Positions 44,706 through 55,859 of a stretch of 64,000 nucleotides of DNA are shown here, one piece after another; within the stretch, counting starts at the first letter, position 1; each line of letters opens with the position of its first letter. Both the position numbers and the translations under genes were made by a program. Under the pieces are notes generated by a model. It searched no databases. It saw nothing but the letters and a program-made list of their open reading frames with translations, and had not been told where the DNA came from. The DNA is from Basidiobolus meristosporus CBS 931.73 (lineage: Eukaryota; Basidiobolomycota; Basidiobolomycetes; Basidiobolales; Basidiobolaceae). The DNA is taken from the NCBI GenBank assembly GCA_002104905.1, contig MCFE01000277.1:1-64000 (forward strand), written 5' to 3'.

Positions 44706-45785
44706 TTAGAATTCAGCTGATATTATACTGGTATTCAGTATGACTTTAGTGAAGTTTTTTTTAGGGCTAAGAATTTGGATGCTAATCTTCGCACAACACT
44801 TAGCCTTTTAATTCAAGTTGTTGGGAAGCATGAAGTAACAATGATGCCAACATATCCTGTTGGAGAGGTTGGAGGCCAATTGGTAAGATATCAAAGTGAG
44901 TAACATGCAAGATACAATGCTTTTAGAGGACAGGATTATACCCCATTGTTCATGATTGCTTTGAAGTGTATCTAACATGGGAAATCACCACCAGACTTGA
45001 CAAGTCCCCGGGTCCGCCAACGATGGCCACATATCCATCCACAACATCCTTAGTAAACCAAACTCCGCACAGGGAACTGATTTTGCTACGATCTGACAGC
45101 CGGCGGTAAACCTCCTCAACCCCACATTTAAGGAGAGGAAACTAAGGCCCCTAATTTTCGCACGTAAGATGATAAGATGATTGATGAAAATAGATCACCC
45201 AGGCCCTCCACCTATTTAGTTACGATCACTAGTTAAAAGCTTAAGATTATAGCGAGCAAAGCAAGTAATATACCTCGGAATGGTTACTAATCGGAGTTCA
45301 GCAACACCGATCCCCACTGAACACATAACTGCCGGCAAATCTGATTCCATGGAGTCAGCTTATTGCTGGGTACGGTTACACCAATTTCGAGCCCACTCTT
45401 TCTAGGCCCCCGATGGAACGGAATCATCCCTCGGATTGGGCAAACGGTCTGTGGGACTTGCCGTGGGATCGGGAATCCCCCAGTTTGAACCTATGTATCC
45501 CAGTTAACTTCGCGTGGCGATCCGGCTAGAACTGCATTGTACAAGTAGAACCCTTAATTAACACTGATGGAAGTTTATTGGTAGGTGCACTGTAACTTGG
45601 ATCAGGACATTTCAAGCAACAGAATATGGTCACGACCTAGGCAAATATTATCAAAATATCGGGGGAGGGGGGGGGGTTCATAGAGCGGCGGGATTACTAT
45701 TATTTCATTAACTTCGGATATTGGGGGCTAGTACGCAAGGATGCTTCTACAAGTTGGAATGGTAAAGATCTCTGGAATATACCAT
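44706..45785. other. Compartment boundary and intergenic sequence
   Basis: CpG-poor repeat sequence continues to about 44,960; from about 45,005 (CCCCGGGTCCGCC) CpG becomes common. No gene is visible. A G-rich run (GGGGGAGGGGGGGGGG) at 45,661-45,676 could form a G-quadruplex. Confidence 0.5.
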
Positions 45786-46289
45786 TTACAAGTTCATGGC
45801 GGCAACAGCAAGACCAGCGACGGCAACAAGGCTTCCGGCGGCTAAGGATTGAGCGCTGTTGCCCTTGGTGGTAGGCTGAGCGCCTGCAGTGGTTCCTTGG
45901 GTACCAGAAGCTCCTGGAGCACCGCTAGCAACTGGGGACTGGCTGGCGGCGGGGTTAGAGGGAGAGACAGCGGGAGCAGTAGGAGCAGGGGTAACAGATG
46001 GTTGAGGGTTGGCACTAGGAACCTGGACACAATAGGTGGTCACAAGACCTTGGGCACCGACAGCTTCGCCTTGAATAGCGGAGTCATCAGGGCATTGCTG
46101 GTAACATTGAACAACTGCCTTCTGCTTCTCGCATCTGCAGACGAAATCTTGTTGGCCACACTTGTCCAAAGCAGCGGTGGCATCCTTTTTACAAGTATCG
46201 AAGACCGCCTGTGCTTGGCAAGCGGCGCTGACGCTTTGAGCAGCAACCAAGCAAGTGGCAAGGGCAACAAGGGCGGAAGTGAATTTCAT
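45786..46289 (-). CDS. GPI-anchored Cys-rich, Ser/Thr/Pro-rich cell-surface protein
   Basis: 167 aa, single exon. The start at 46,289 (MKFTSALVALATCLVAAQSV) is chosen over an in-frame upstream ATG at 46,424 because it begins with a typical signal peptide (residues 1-22) and lies 57 bp after a TATAAAT box; the longer frame would place coding sequence across that box. Mature part: eight cysteines in about 65 residues (CQAQ..C..C..CRCEK..CYQQC..YCV), then a Pro/Ser/Thr/Ala-rich stalk (about 95-145) and a hydrophobic C-terminus (SLAAGSLVAVAGLAVAAMNL) expected to be exchanged for a GPI anchor. This layout matches the fungal GPI anchored serine-threonine rich proteins. It is probably bound to the plasma membrane or wall; no enzymatic role can be read. 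Confidence 0.88.
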   Translation of the reverse strand: MKFTSALVALATCLVAAQSVSAACQAQAVFDTCKKDATAALDKCGQQDFVCRCEKQKAVVQCYQQCPDDSAIQGEAVGAQGLVTTYCVQVPSANPQPSVTPAPTAPAVSPSNPAASQSPVASGAPGASGTQGTTAGAQPTTKGNSAQSLAAGSLVAVAGLAVAAMNL

Positions 46290-46345
46290 TATGGCGACTA
46301 CGAGTAAAGAAGGTGTGGTGTGGTGTGGGTGTCCACTCCAAACGA

Positions 46346-46352
46346 ATTTATA
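46346..46352 (-). promoter_or_regulatory. TATA box of the GPI protein gene
   Basis: TATAAAT on the minus strand, 57 bp before the chosen ATG. Two CCAAT boxes (minus) lie at 46,373-46,377 and 46,388-46,392. Together they form a classic strong RNA polymerase II promoter and support the start at 46,289. Confidence 0.65.
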
Positions 46353-46668
46353 CTTCACCAACCGAGAGGCTGATTGGATGGCTTGAAATTGGTCCCACCC
46401 TAGACGAGTATCCACATATCCCAATGTTACCCAAGGAAATCCGAGTGACCGTATTGCATCAGGAATAGATAAATTGTTGATTATTTAGCCATTTCCTTCC
46501 AATGCGCCATGATGCGCAGTTCGAAAATTTCCATCACAATCCATCGCTCCACTCTATTAATAGGTTGCCCGCGGTGAATTCCGTCGAGATGCATGGATCG
46601 ATTAGGGTTAAACGGGTTTAGCTTCTCCTCTGGTTTCACTTCAATTCTATTCTCACTCGCTTACACTT

Positions 46669-47112
46669 CTAAGTAGAATGGAGACATTGTGGGCGGGCCA
46701 TAATGCTTGTTGGCTCGTTGATTTGTCTACATGCCGGAGCCGTGGTTTTGTACGCAGGACGGAAGGATACATCCGTCACGAGCGCAGCACACTTGTCTGA
46801 TTTGACAGTGCATGAGCCGACCTCACCATGCAGAGAATCGACTTCCCCAGCTGAATTTAGCTGGCTGGTTGTGTTATATGCAACCCCGTGGAGAAGTGTG
46901 CCTCTGTCTATTAGGGTGCAGTCACTGAATCTGATCCTATCCTTTATTGTAACGCTCAGCCGAAACGGCCTCTGATAGTCACACACCCCGCAACAAGTGT
47001 AGCCACCAAGTGCCAGCACAAGACCTTGGTGGTGGCGTTGGAACAAGCCTTTAAATAACGAACTCTCGGATGACTCATACACGATATACCGGCTCGTCCG
47101 ATCTTTTTTCAC
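46669..47112 (-). CDS. Doubtful open frame, 147 aa
   Basis: Open from 47,112 (MKKDRTSRYIVYESSESSLF) to 46,669. No domain recognised; six Cys residues and a central VTIKDRIRFSDCTLIDRGTL stretch. Codon use is not clearly protein-like, and the opposite strand is open for 90 codons over the same bases, so this could be chance. Kept only because it is the longest frame between the GPI gene and MCR1. Confidence 0.2.
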   Translation of the reverse strand: MKKDRTSRYIVYESSESSLFKGLFQRHHQGLVLALGGYTCCGVCDYQRPFRLSVTIKDRIRFSDCTLIDRGTLLHGVAYNTTSQLNSAGEVDSLHGEVGSCTVKSDKCAALVTDVSFRPAYKTTAPACRQINEPTSIMARPQCLHST

Positions 47113-48106
47113 ACCTCTCTAAACTGCCACCATGGTCGTGTCACAGGGTTTTCTCTTTTTTAACCATCCGTCTCAGAAATTCTCCCGAGTTGAGTGAATT
47201 CACCCGTTCGTCAGGTCATCTGGCTGAGTCCCATCAAACCTCCCTGATATTCCCCAGCGAGAGCGTGAGGAAGTGGCCAAGAAGGATTACTCTCCTTGCG
47301 CAGCACACTTGAGGAATGCAGCCAACCGACCTCCCCCCAATTCCAACACTGAAATCATGGAGCGTAGGCGGGCCCTGTTCCAGCATATTGCAAGGAGCCC
47401 ATTTTGGCGGTGATCGGTCCAGCGTCCAGCTGACCCTCAGGGCTGTTTAACCCAGAAGATACTCTCAATTCCGCAAGGGGTGTTTAGCATGGGTTAGGGT
47501 AAATTGAAGAGAATTTTTCCAGCGGATGGATTCTAGTGCGGGTGTCTGGCTCCGCAATGCCTAATCATCTTGTGTGCGCTATGCAGAGCTCTTCGTCAGT
47601 TTTTGGAATTCGGATTTCGCTGGCATCAGGCACCATGGTGTACTTCTCTAGCGAGCACATGGTAGTCCGGGTCATATGCCATGAGCATTCATATCGCCTC
47701 CTCGTAATACGTCACCCCATCCGTGTATTAGTCAGCGGATGCCATCAACAACTGGCCATACATGCTAAGGAATTCTCCTACTGGCAAAAGTGGCCGATTT
47801 CATGGTGGGATGAGTGGATAAATTTGCCAGGAATGTAAACAAGACGGCAAGCTCGAGGCATCTCTCGTGGTGTAACTGTTTAGCCTTCAAAATGGATTTA
47901 GAAATCGATCATCTAATATGATAGAGGGCTCGCCTTATAGAGTCGATTAGCTATATAAATATTGGAGCATCTGCTATGATGCTATTGAAATCTCACTTGG
48001 AATGCCAAATGATGTAGATTGATTGGATTAGGTAAAGGTATCTTACTTACCAATAATGATCAACATGGATTGCCCCAAAATCTCTCAAGGTGGATTAAAA
48101 AAGAAA
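47113..48106. other. Intergenic sequence upstream of the b5 reductase gene
   Basis: Nothing convincing. A 100-codon plus frame at 47,536-47,838 lacks recognisable features. The right part (47,930-48,106) is AT-rich promoter-like sequence; ATTGG at 48,022 is a reverse CCAAT box. Confidence 0.4.
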
Positions 48107-48113
48107 TATAAAA
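48107..48113 (+). promoter_or_regulatory. TATA box of the b5 reductase gene
   Basis: TATAAAA, 46 bp upstream of the ATG at 48,159. Confidence 0.6.
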
Positions 48114-48158
48114 TGCCAAGTGGTGGGACTAAGTGGTACTTACATTCTTATTGGAAAG

Positions 48159-49216
48159 ATGCGCTTCTACACCTCCATGTTTGCTGCTGCTCAGAGAGCC
48201 TCCATGACTCTCAAGGGTCCCGCTATGGCCCGCTCATACTCCGCATATGCTGGAGCATCGGCTGGAAGAAGCTCCATCTTGAAGTTTGCTTCCTTCGCTT
48301 TGCCTGCCGCTGCTGCCGGAGGTAAGTTCTGGATATCTGGCGATGGTCAGGATGCACGGTAACTAATCCACTTGTTTCCCCGTTAGCTGCCTACTACCAA
48401 TACGCTTCTCCAGTCCAAAACGACAGCTCAAGCACCGAGCCCAAGAAGTTTGCTTTGGACCCCAGCCAATTCATCGACTTCAAGCTTCTTGAGGTCGAAG
48501 AGATCAACCACAACACCAAGTTGTTCCGTTTCGAGCTCCCCGAAGGTGAAACTTTGGGTATGAGCGTGGCTTCCTGCGTCATCACCAAGGTCCCTAAGGC
48601 TGGCGGTAAGGGAGTTATCATTCGCCCATACACCCCTACCTCCGATGATGACACTGTCGGCCACTTCGATATGATCATCAAGAAGTACCCCAACGGACCC
48701 ATGTCTGAGCACATCCACAACATGAAGCCTGGAGACACTTTGGCCGTCAAGGGCCCCTTCCCCAAGTATACCTACAAGCCAAACACTCTCAGCCACATTG
48801 GTATGATTGCTGGTGGAACCGGTATCACTCCTATGCTCCAAGTGATCCGTAAGGTGTTCAAGAATCCTGAGGACAAGACCAAGATCACCTTGGTATTCGC
48901 CAATGTCAACGAAGATGACATTTTGTTGCGCGATGAACTCGACAAACTGGCCATGGAGCACCCTGAGCAATTCAAGCTCTACTACACCCTCGACAACGCA
49001 CCCAAGGGCTGGACTCAAGGTCAAGGTCGCGTCAACGCCGAAGTAGTCAAGGACTTCATGCCCAAGCCTGCTGAGGACACCATGGTCTTCGTTTGCGGCC
49101 CTGACCCAATGGTCGCCTCCCTCTCTGGCGCCAAGAACCCTGACAAGTCTCAAGGTGCTTTGGGTGGTATCTTGAAGGAGTTGGGTTACACAGAGAGCAA
49201 TGTTTACAAATTCTAA
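48159..49216 (+). CDS. MCR1: NADH-cytochrome b5 reductase, mitochondrial type
   Basis: Two exons: 48,159-48,321 and 48,387-49,216; intron of 65 bp (GTAAGT..CTAAT..TTAG); 330 aa. Residues 1 to about 45 are rich in Ala/Ser/Arg without acids, a mitochondrial targeting sequence, followed by a hydrophobic segment (SFALPAAAAGAAYYQYAS), as in Mcr1 of yeasts. The catalytic part has the FAD-binding RPYTPTS (about 134-140), the NADH-binding GGTGITPM (about 197-204) and CGPDPM (about 291), and the typical C-terminal Phe (NVYKF). The enzyme passes electrons from NADH to cytochrome b5 or similar acceptors, at the outer membrane/intermembrane space in yeast, and supports sterol synthesis and ascorbyl radical recycling. 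Third positions favour C, suggesting good expression. Confidence 0.93.
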
Positions 49217-49277
49217 TCTTGATTAGATCATTTCACATTATGCATAACTTTTCCATATTTGTACTTCGTTCTCAATC

Positions 49278-49283
49278 AATAAA
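49278..49283 (+). terminator. Polyadenylation signal of the b5 reductase gene
   Basis: AATAAA 62 bp after the stop codon. Confidence 0.55.
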
Positions 49284-49618
49284 CGGGACCATTAGACACT
49301 TTCATTCTTCCCCAAACCCCGCATTTTGGGGTACAGGCTCATTGGGCCGCGGGGTCGTCACATTAACCAACTAATTATCCAAACAGGTCGTTGATAAGCA
49401 ATGGTTGCATGAGCAATGATTACTGAAGTATCTGTGCCATCATGACGTCAAGAGATACCTCACTTACTTGGGCATTCGTACACGCATTATTTTATGCGCC
49501 GATTATACGCCACCTAATCATTGGATCCATGGTAGTTGTGGCTTCACTCCACCTGACATATTTCCAAGGAAGATACTAAAGAGACTACGTGAAGTCCAGT
49601 CGTCAATTCGGATTAAAT
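49284..49618. other. Intergenic sequence before the alpha-COP gene
   Basis: Only a short plus frame (49,468-49,692) overlaps the proposed first exon; it is not conserved with anything I know and is probably not translated. The promoter of the alpha-COP gene should lie here; no clear TATA box is seen. Confidence 0.4.
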
Positions 49619-52600
49619 ATGCTATTCAAGGTCACTTTCCTTACGTGTTGTTGTACAAAAGATCGGTATTGAAGAGTGAGGCAACTTTTTGATTAGTGGG
49701 AGTCGACAAGCACCCGAGTTAAAGGACTTGCATTTCACCCAAGAAGACCTTGGGTCTTGACCTCGCTGCACAGCGGCGGTTTGGAGCTATGGGATTACCG
49801 TACGGGTGCGCTTTTGGAAAGGTTCGAAGAACATACCGGTATTTTTGCTCCTATTTCTATGTTAACCTCCAAGACTACGTCCAAACTGCTAACGTTCGGC
49901 TTTGACGAAAAGGTCCGGTTCGTGGTGTTTCGTTCCACCCCACGAAAGAGCTTTTTGTTTCTGGTGGGGATGATATGAGAGTTAAGGTGTGGGACGTGAA
50001 AACTAGACGTTGTCTGTTTACGCTTAGCGGCCATTCCGACTATATCCGTACGGTGTTCTTTCACCCTCGGTTTCCTTGGATCGTGAGCGCTTCGGACGAC
50101 TTAACCATACGCATATGGAATTGGCAGTCGAGGGCATGCATAGCAGTTTTGGCTGGACATACTCATTACGTTATGTGCGCACAGTTTCATCCTACGGAAG
50201 ATCTAATTGCTTCCGCTAGTCTAGACCAGACTGTCAGGATTTGGGATACATCTGGTTTGCCACTTTCTGTGGTTGCTATGATCTAAGTATCGTTTGTTGT
50301 AACCATTCTTTTTGGCTAGGCCTGCGTAGCAAAAATGTAGCACCTGTTTCTGTTCTTGACGGTGGCATGGCATCGGGGATGGGTCAACAAGCAGATGTAG
50401 TAGCTGATGTAGATGTTACAGTGAGGTTTGTATTGGAAGGCCATAGCCGGGGAGTTAATTGGGTGTCTTTTCACCCAAGCCAGGCTTTACTTGTCTCCGG
50501 TGGTGACGATAAGCAGATACGAGTTTGGAGGTTTAACGGTAAATCCTAACATTCCTAAATAGGCTGTCGCATATAATAATACGTGTTCATTTCACTTTGC
50601 ATTCAGTCCATAGAGCATGGGAGACGGAGGTTTATCGAGGGCACACTGACAATGTATCGTCAGTTCTATTCCATCCCCACCACGGATTGATCGTATCTTG
50701 CGGGGAAGATATGACCATCCGAGTGTGGGACACCGATGCAAAGACCTTGGTGCAATGCTTTTCGAATACACACAATCGGTTTTGGGCACTCTGCTCGCAT
50801 CCAAAAGGCAATCTGTTTGCCAGCGGTAAACTGAATTCCTGAACGTTTGCTCATATACTGTTCTCAACGTTGCCCTCCATACAGGTCACGATGGCGGACT
50901 TGCGGTATTCAAGCTTAACAGAGAGCGCCCAGCCTGGACAATGCACGAAGGATCGCTTTTCTACGTGCGCGAGAATCACATCAGAGCCATGAATTACGCC
51001 ACCGGAAAAGACGCCCCATTAGTAACTATCAAGCGACTCAACACTTACACTGCCCCGAAAACTGTCACATACAACAATGCCGAGAAGGCTTTTCTCATTA
51101 CAACCCAATGTGAAAGCCCGATATATGAGCTTTACCGTATACCAAAGGGCTATACTGGCGGGGCTCTCATCAAGAATGAAGTATTGTCTGGTAGTTGCTC
51201 GGCTGCGGTGTTTCTCAGTCGAAACCGGTTTGCTGTTCTAAACCAACCAGGAAATACCATCGACATCAAAGATCTGTCAAACGCTACTACGGCCACCATA
51301 AACTTCGACAGAGTAATCCGGGATATATCCTATTCACCTGGTGGAGGTCTGATGCTTTTTACCGACAGTTGCGTGATTCTGTATCATGTACCGACGCGAC
51401 GGGCCCTAGCGGAGCTGAGTGTGGATGCAGTTAAATACGCAGTTTGGGCTCCTGACATGTCAATGGTCGCACTCTTAGCAAAGCATAGCGTCACATTGTG
51501 CACAAAAGACCTGGTCAAAAAGTGTCAAGCTCGAGAGTCTAGCCGGGTAAAAAGCGGCGCTTTCGACTCCACCGGAGTCTTTATCTACAACACACTGGAC
51601 CATATCAAGTTTCTTCTTTTCCAAGGTGATCATGGGATAATCCGCACTGTTGGTGAGCCCGTGTACTTGCTGAGATCGGAGGGCACCGTTCTGCATATTC
51701 TTGATAGGAAAAATAAACCCGATTCGATCGTCATTGATCCAACTGAGTATCAATTCAAGCTTGCCTTGATTGAGAAGAATCTCTCTCGGGCTGTGCACTT
51801 CATTCGTGATTCCAGTCTCGTAGGAAAAGGCGTGGTTGCGTACTTACAGCAACTGGGGTATCCTGAGATAGCCATGTTCTTTGTCGACGACGAAACGGAC
51901 CGGTTTGAATTGGCCTTGGATGCTGGGAATATTGATGCTGCACTTCGCAGCTGCCAATCAATCGATAAATACGGTTGCTGGGCCAAATTAAGCGATGAGG
52001 CCTTGAAGCACGGCAATCGCCATGTAGCCGAGCTTGCTTACCGACGCATCAAGCGATTGGACCGATTGTCTTTCCTGTATTTGGTCACTGGTGACCTTGA
52101 GAAAATCAATAGCATCCTGGCGGTAGCTGAGCAAGAAAATGGTGCAGAGATGCAATATAATAACGCATTATTAGTTGGTAACGTTGAGGCAAGGATCAAA
52201 ATATTGGTGGAGACCAACCAACTCCCTCTAGCGTATCTTACAGCTAAATCTCATGGACTAGACACGAAAGCAAGCCAAATTCTTATGATGGCGAACATGG
52301 CTGAAGTAGACATCCAGCTTCCGACTACATCTGGCCGATTTTTGCCCACTCCAAGTCCACTGCTTTCTAGACCAACTGTGGAGAACTGGCCATTGTTATC
52401 TTCCTCCAAAGGGGCATTTGAAAATATAGTTAAGGGAATAGTTGCCGGAATCCCTGCTGGCAATGACGAACTCCTAGCCGAACACCGAGATTTGAGTAAT
52501 GAGAACATGGACGATAAGCCGGATGACCCAACAGACTGGGGTATCGAAGAAATATGTCTAGATGAAGTTCGTGAGCCGGTTAGGTTTGTGATGCCTTCGA

Positions 52601-53586
52601 GTGGTATCGAGGAGTCCGATGTACGGTGTAGGCACTCCAGCCTGGCAGTGGACCATATAGCCTGTGGTTTCTTTGATACCGCAATGAATCTATTAAACAG
52701 TCAAAGCGGTGTAGTCAATTTTGCCCCTTTGAAGCCACTTTTCCTAACTGTTTTCCGAACCGCAAGTACTCTTATGTCGATGAATCCTTCCATCGTATCT
52801 ATACGCGTCCCAATTCGCCGGAGTATTGAGGAAACACGCCTGGAGAAATCCGCACCTGGTGTGATATTCACTTTGGCGAATCTTACGAATCGATTTCATC
52901 TCGCCAGCAAATTAACATCGGATGGAAAGTTCGAGGATGCCATCGCACAATTCAAAGGCATCCTACACACACTGGTACTTACAACCGTCGATCAAGCACA
53001 TCTGAGGCATGCCGAGGAGCTCCTGAGTAGCTGTCGAGAATACATTGTCGGGCTTCAGATGGAGCGAGTTAGACAGAATATTCGAGATGATGACAAGGAA
53101 AATGTGAAGAGAATACTCGAGCTCTCCGCCTATTTTACTCATTGTGACCTACAGAACTCACATAAGCAACTTAGCCTAAGGTTGGCGATGACCCTTAGCT
53201 TTAGATATAAGAACTTCAGGTCGGCCTCTAGCTTTGCTGGTCGCTTGCTGGACTCAAGCCCGCCTTCTCGAGTTGTCGCCCAGGCCAGACAGGTGCAATC
53301 CGTATCCGATAAAGCTTCTCGTGACGAGATTCTGCTGAACTATGATCCATTCAAGCCGCTCCTCATCTGCGGTAGTACATATACTCCTATCCATGATATG
53401 GATCGCAAGGTTGAATGTCCTTACTGTCATTCTTCATACCACTTGGAATGTCAAGGAAAGCTGTGTACCACATGCGACATTTCACAGATCGGCGCCAGTG
53501 CTACAGGCCTTCGCATCCTCTACGGCCCCTCCAGTAACAACAAACAGCGTGAAAGAGAGGCCATTGAGTCAATCGAATTCCCCTAG
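49619..53586 (+). CDS. COP1: Coatomer subunit alpha (alpha-COP)
   Basis: Six exons: 49,619-49,630; 49,697-49,838; 49,913-50,254; 50,320-50,538; 50,607-50,825; 50,885-53,586; total 1,211 aa, the normal size. The first exon is only 12 nt (MLFK) and is inferred, because alpha-COP begins ML.KFE and exon 2 starts [20 protein letters not shown]; its intron begins GTCACT, which is unusual. Seven-bladed WD40 region (about 1-320; [60 protein letters not shown]), then the second propeller/helical solenoid, and a C-terminal domain with [19 protein letters not shown] and [14 protein letters not shown]. The protein is the scaffold of the COPI vesicle coat, binds KKXX cargo tails through the WD40 domain, and acts at the Golgi in retrograde transport. 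The other five exon joins are supported by frame and family. Confidence 0.93.
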
Positions 53587-53693
53587 CGTTATGGCTGTCA
53601 CCACCAGTTGGCGCACAACCCTTCCTCGCTTGTTTAATGATCAGTGAACGCCCAGGCCATCCCCATACTCCACTTTATCCACGCCCAACATCC

Positions 53694-53699
53694 AATAAA
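53694..53699 (+). terminator. Polyadenylation signal of the alpha-COP gene
   Basis: AATAAA 108 bp after the stop codon. Confidence 0.5.
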
Positions 53700-54095
53700 T
53701 CACCGTCCATACACATAAAATATGTTGCAAATTCATATCCATGCTGCTTAAAGCAGTATTCATGACCCTCCGACAACCATCCAGTCATCCAGATCATTCA
53801 CTAGTGTCGAAGCGCTACCCCACCACTAGGTAGTGATTGGCTATGTTCCGTCCGCTGATTAGTGGGCAGTCAGATATAGTTGGGAACATATTACCCCGGT
53901 CTATATAAATTCTAATGGGCCATTCCTCCATTGAGAACAGTAGCAAAGATGTTGCTGATTCGTCCATACCGAGTCGTGATTGAGACTAAATTTGGCAAGA
54001 GAAATTTTTTTATGTTGTATCCACTTTCAATCTGGTGGTAGCATTTGAAAATCCCTGGCCTGGTGTGTGTCTTTCTCCGCTCTACACTAGTAGCA
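53700..54095. other. Intergenic sequence upstream of OXA1
   Basis: A TATATAAA sequence at 53,902-53,909 is a candidate promoter element, 187 bp before the ATG. No coding sequence seen. Confidence 0.4.
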
Positions 54096-55535
54096 ATGAA
54101 CGCTTTTTCTACTTTCGGTCGTACTGGAGCTATCCGCTCAATCCTGGAAATATCGTACGTTTTATTTGACCTGAACCTTACCTGCATTCTAAGTGTCTAA
54201 CTTGGCATTCTCTACAGCACTAAGAGAGCTATCTATCAAGGAGTTCGCCAGGTAAACCCATTCTACCGCGACCACACTTCTCTTTCACGTACTGAATAGG
54301 CCTCTTCACCCCACCCTCTTCTCTAGAACTCTACCTTGAACAGCGCTTCTGCATTCAGTGGTCGCTCCAGATGGAACACCCTCGCCAAGGTTAACCGTCA
54401 ACACTTCCAACGGGCTGCTCTTCCCGCTCTTTTCAGTGCCCCTTTGCGCCATGGTACCGGCTTGGAGAGCAACCTTTCCTTTGGTTTGCCTAGATTCAAC
54501 TCCACCTCCACCAACGTCCCCGTTGTCGATACCACCACAAGCATTGCTGGTACTTCCGAGAGTGGCTCGGTGCTGACCTCCATCGCCGATAGCGTAGATG
54601 CTAATGCGATTGTAGACGCTGCTATGAAGGTTGGGGACCTCAAGGCCATGGGCTTGGTCAATTTCACCCCAGTCGGATTCATTCAGGCTGCACTTGAGTT
54701 CATTCACGTCAGCACTGGTATCCCATGGTGGGGCACCATTGTCGCCACCACTCTTCTCATTCGATTGGCCTTGTTCCCCATCGTGGTCAAGTTGCAGAGA
54801 AACGCCGCCGTCTTACACAACATCAAGCCTGAGATGGACCGCCTTACCGCACATTTGAACCGTGCCAAGTCCGACGGAGATACTGTTGCCATCGCACAAT
54901 ACTCTCACGAGTTCCGTCAATTGTTCGAGAAGCACAATGCCAACCCATTGAAGATGTTGGCCCTTCCACTCATGCAAGCACCTGTGATGCTTTCATTCTT
55001 CTTCGCGTTGAGAGATATGGCCCAGTTGCCAGTGCCACAATTCCAGACCGGTGGTACCGCCTGGTTCACCGATCTGACCGCTGCCGATCCTTTGTACATC
55101 CTCCCAGTCGTCTCCGGCCTTGGATTCTTGGCCATTCTCGAGGTAGGTGCTAGTGAAGGGATGGTTAGTACGGATATCCTAACCAAGTACTCACTGATGT
55201 TCATCTAGCTTGGAAGTGAAGCCGGTACCAACGTTGGCCAAACCAAGAATGTTAAATGGTTCTTCAGATTTATGGCAGTCGCCATGGTCCCTGTGACCGC
55301 GAATTTCGCCTCGGTAAGTGAATTTTTATGAGTGTTTGGCATGTAATTGTTCCCTAACGCACAGGCTATTCAGTCGATCTTCGTCTATTGGGTGACCTCC
55401 AATGCCTTCTCCATTGGACAAGTTCTTACCCTCAAGAACCCAGCCATCCGTAAAAGCATGGGCATCCCCCTTCTTATGGAACATAAGACAGTCGGCTCCG
55501 CTAAATCCAAGAAATCCAAGACCACCAAGAAATAA
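54096..55535 (+). CDS. OXA1: Mitochondrial inner-membrane insertase Oxa1
   Basis: Five exons: 54,096-54,154; 54,218-54,251; 54,327-55,142; 55,209-55,313; 55,365-55,535; 394 aa (yeast Oxa1 is about 400). N-terminal targeting sequence rich in Arg/Ser (MNAFSTFGRTGAIRSILEIS, RSRWNTLAKVNRQHFQRAAL). YidC/Oxa1/Alb3 core from about residue 135: GIPWWGTIVATTLLIRLALF (TM1), PLMQAPVMLSFFFALRDMAQ (TM2), then TM3-5 including GLGFLAILELGSEAGTNVGQ and a final hydrophobic segment in AIQSIFVYWVTSNAFSIGQV. The C-terminus is Lys-rich (SAKSKKSKTTKK), the part that binds the mitoribosome. It inserts Cox2, Atp9 and other proteins into the inner membrane. The 5' exons (59 and 34 nt) encode only presequence and rest on splice sites and frame; the core is certain. 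Confidence 0.92.
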
Positions 55536-55568
55536 ATGGGGACCGCTAACGATCATTCATCCATGTAT

Positions 55569-55859
55569 TCATATATATAAATCTGTTTGCATTTCAAATA
55601 AACAATCCTCTCCCATCGTAGAGAAGATAATCAACCATGATGCTTGGTACTGGCCAGAGCCCACTTCTCTACCACATTCGGCATCAACGGGGTCCGGAAT
55701 ACCAAATACAGCCGACTTGATAACGACCTTAGACTGTGACATGAGTGCTGGAAGCCAACGAGTGCCGGTGCCTAAATGATGCGATAACCAGAAGTTTTTC
55801 GCAATCTGAGGCTGGTCAGTGGCATTTATGTGGAGACGACACTGTCTTACGATTGGCAA
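55569..55859 (-). CDS. Possible small gene or exon, unknown product
   Basis: A minus frame contains NFWLSHHLGTGTRWLPALMS, QSKVVIKSAVFGIPDPVDAE and GSGQYQASWLIIFSTMGEDC. A GTAAGA donor-like and CCTCAG acceptor-like pair about 45 bp apart (55,850 to 55,806) suggest it could be a terminal exon of a gene whose upstream part lies towards 56,000. It would overlap the OXA1 3' UTR tail to tail. I do not recognise the protein, and chance is possible. Confidence 0.3.
   Translation of the reverse strand: MPIVRQCRLHINATDQPQIAKNFWLSHHLGTGTRWLPALMSQSKVVIKSAVFGIPDPVDAECGREVGSGQYQASWLIIFSTMGEDCLFEMQTDLYI
55597..55602 (+). terminator. Polyadenylation signal of OXA1
   Basis: AATAAA 62 bp after the OXA1 stop codon. 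Confidence 0.5.

Noticed and set aside
45661..45676. G-run as a telomere or special structure
   Set aside because: A single homopolymer-like run without repeat units; noted only as a possible G-quadruplex.
46290..46424. In-frame N-terminal extension of the GPI protein (start at 46,424)
   Set aside because: It would span the TATA and CCAAT boxes and would bury the signal peptide; the 46,289 start gives the normal family layout.
48394..49153. Long minus-strand frame of 241 codons opposite the b5 reductase
   Set aside because: Antisense shadow of a codon-biased gene; the plus strand matches a known enzyme over its full length.
53342..53647. 101-codon plus frame overlapping the end of alpha-COP in another phase
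   Set aside because: Shadow of the coding exon; alpha-COP frame continues through it to the conserved C-terminus.
54306..54707. Minus frame opposite the OXA1 N-terminal exon
   Set aside because: Antisense shadow; OXA1 is continuous on the other strand.
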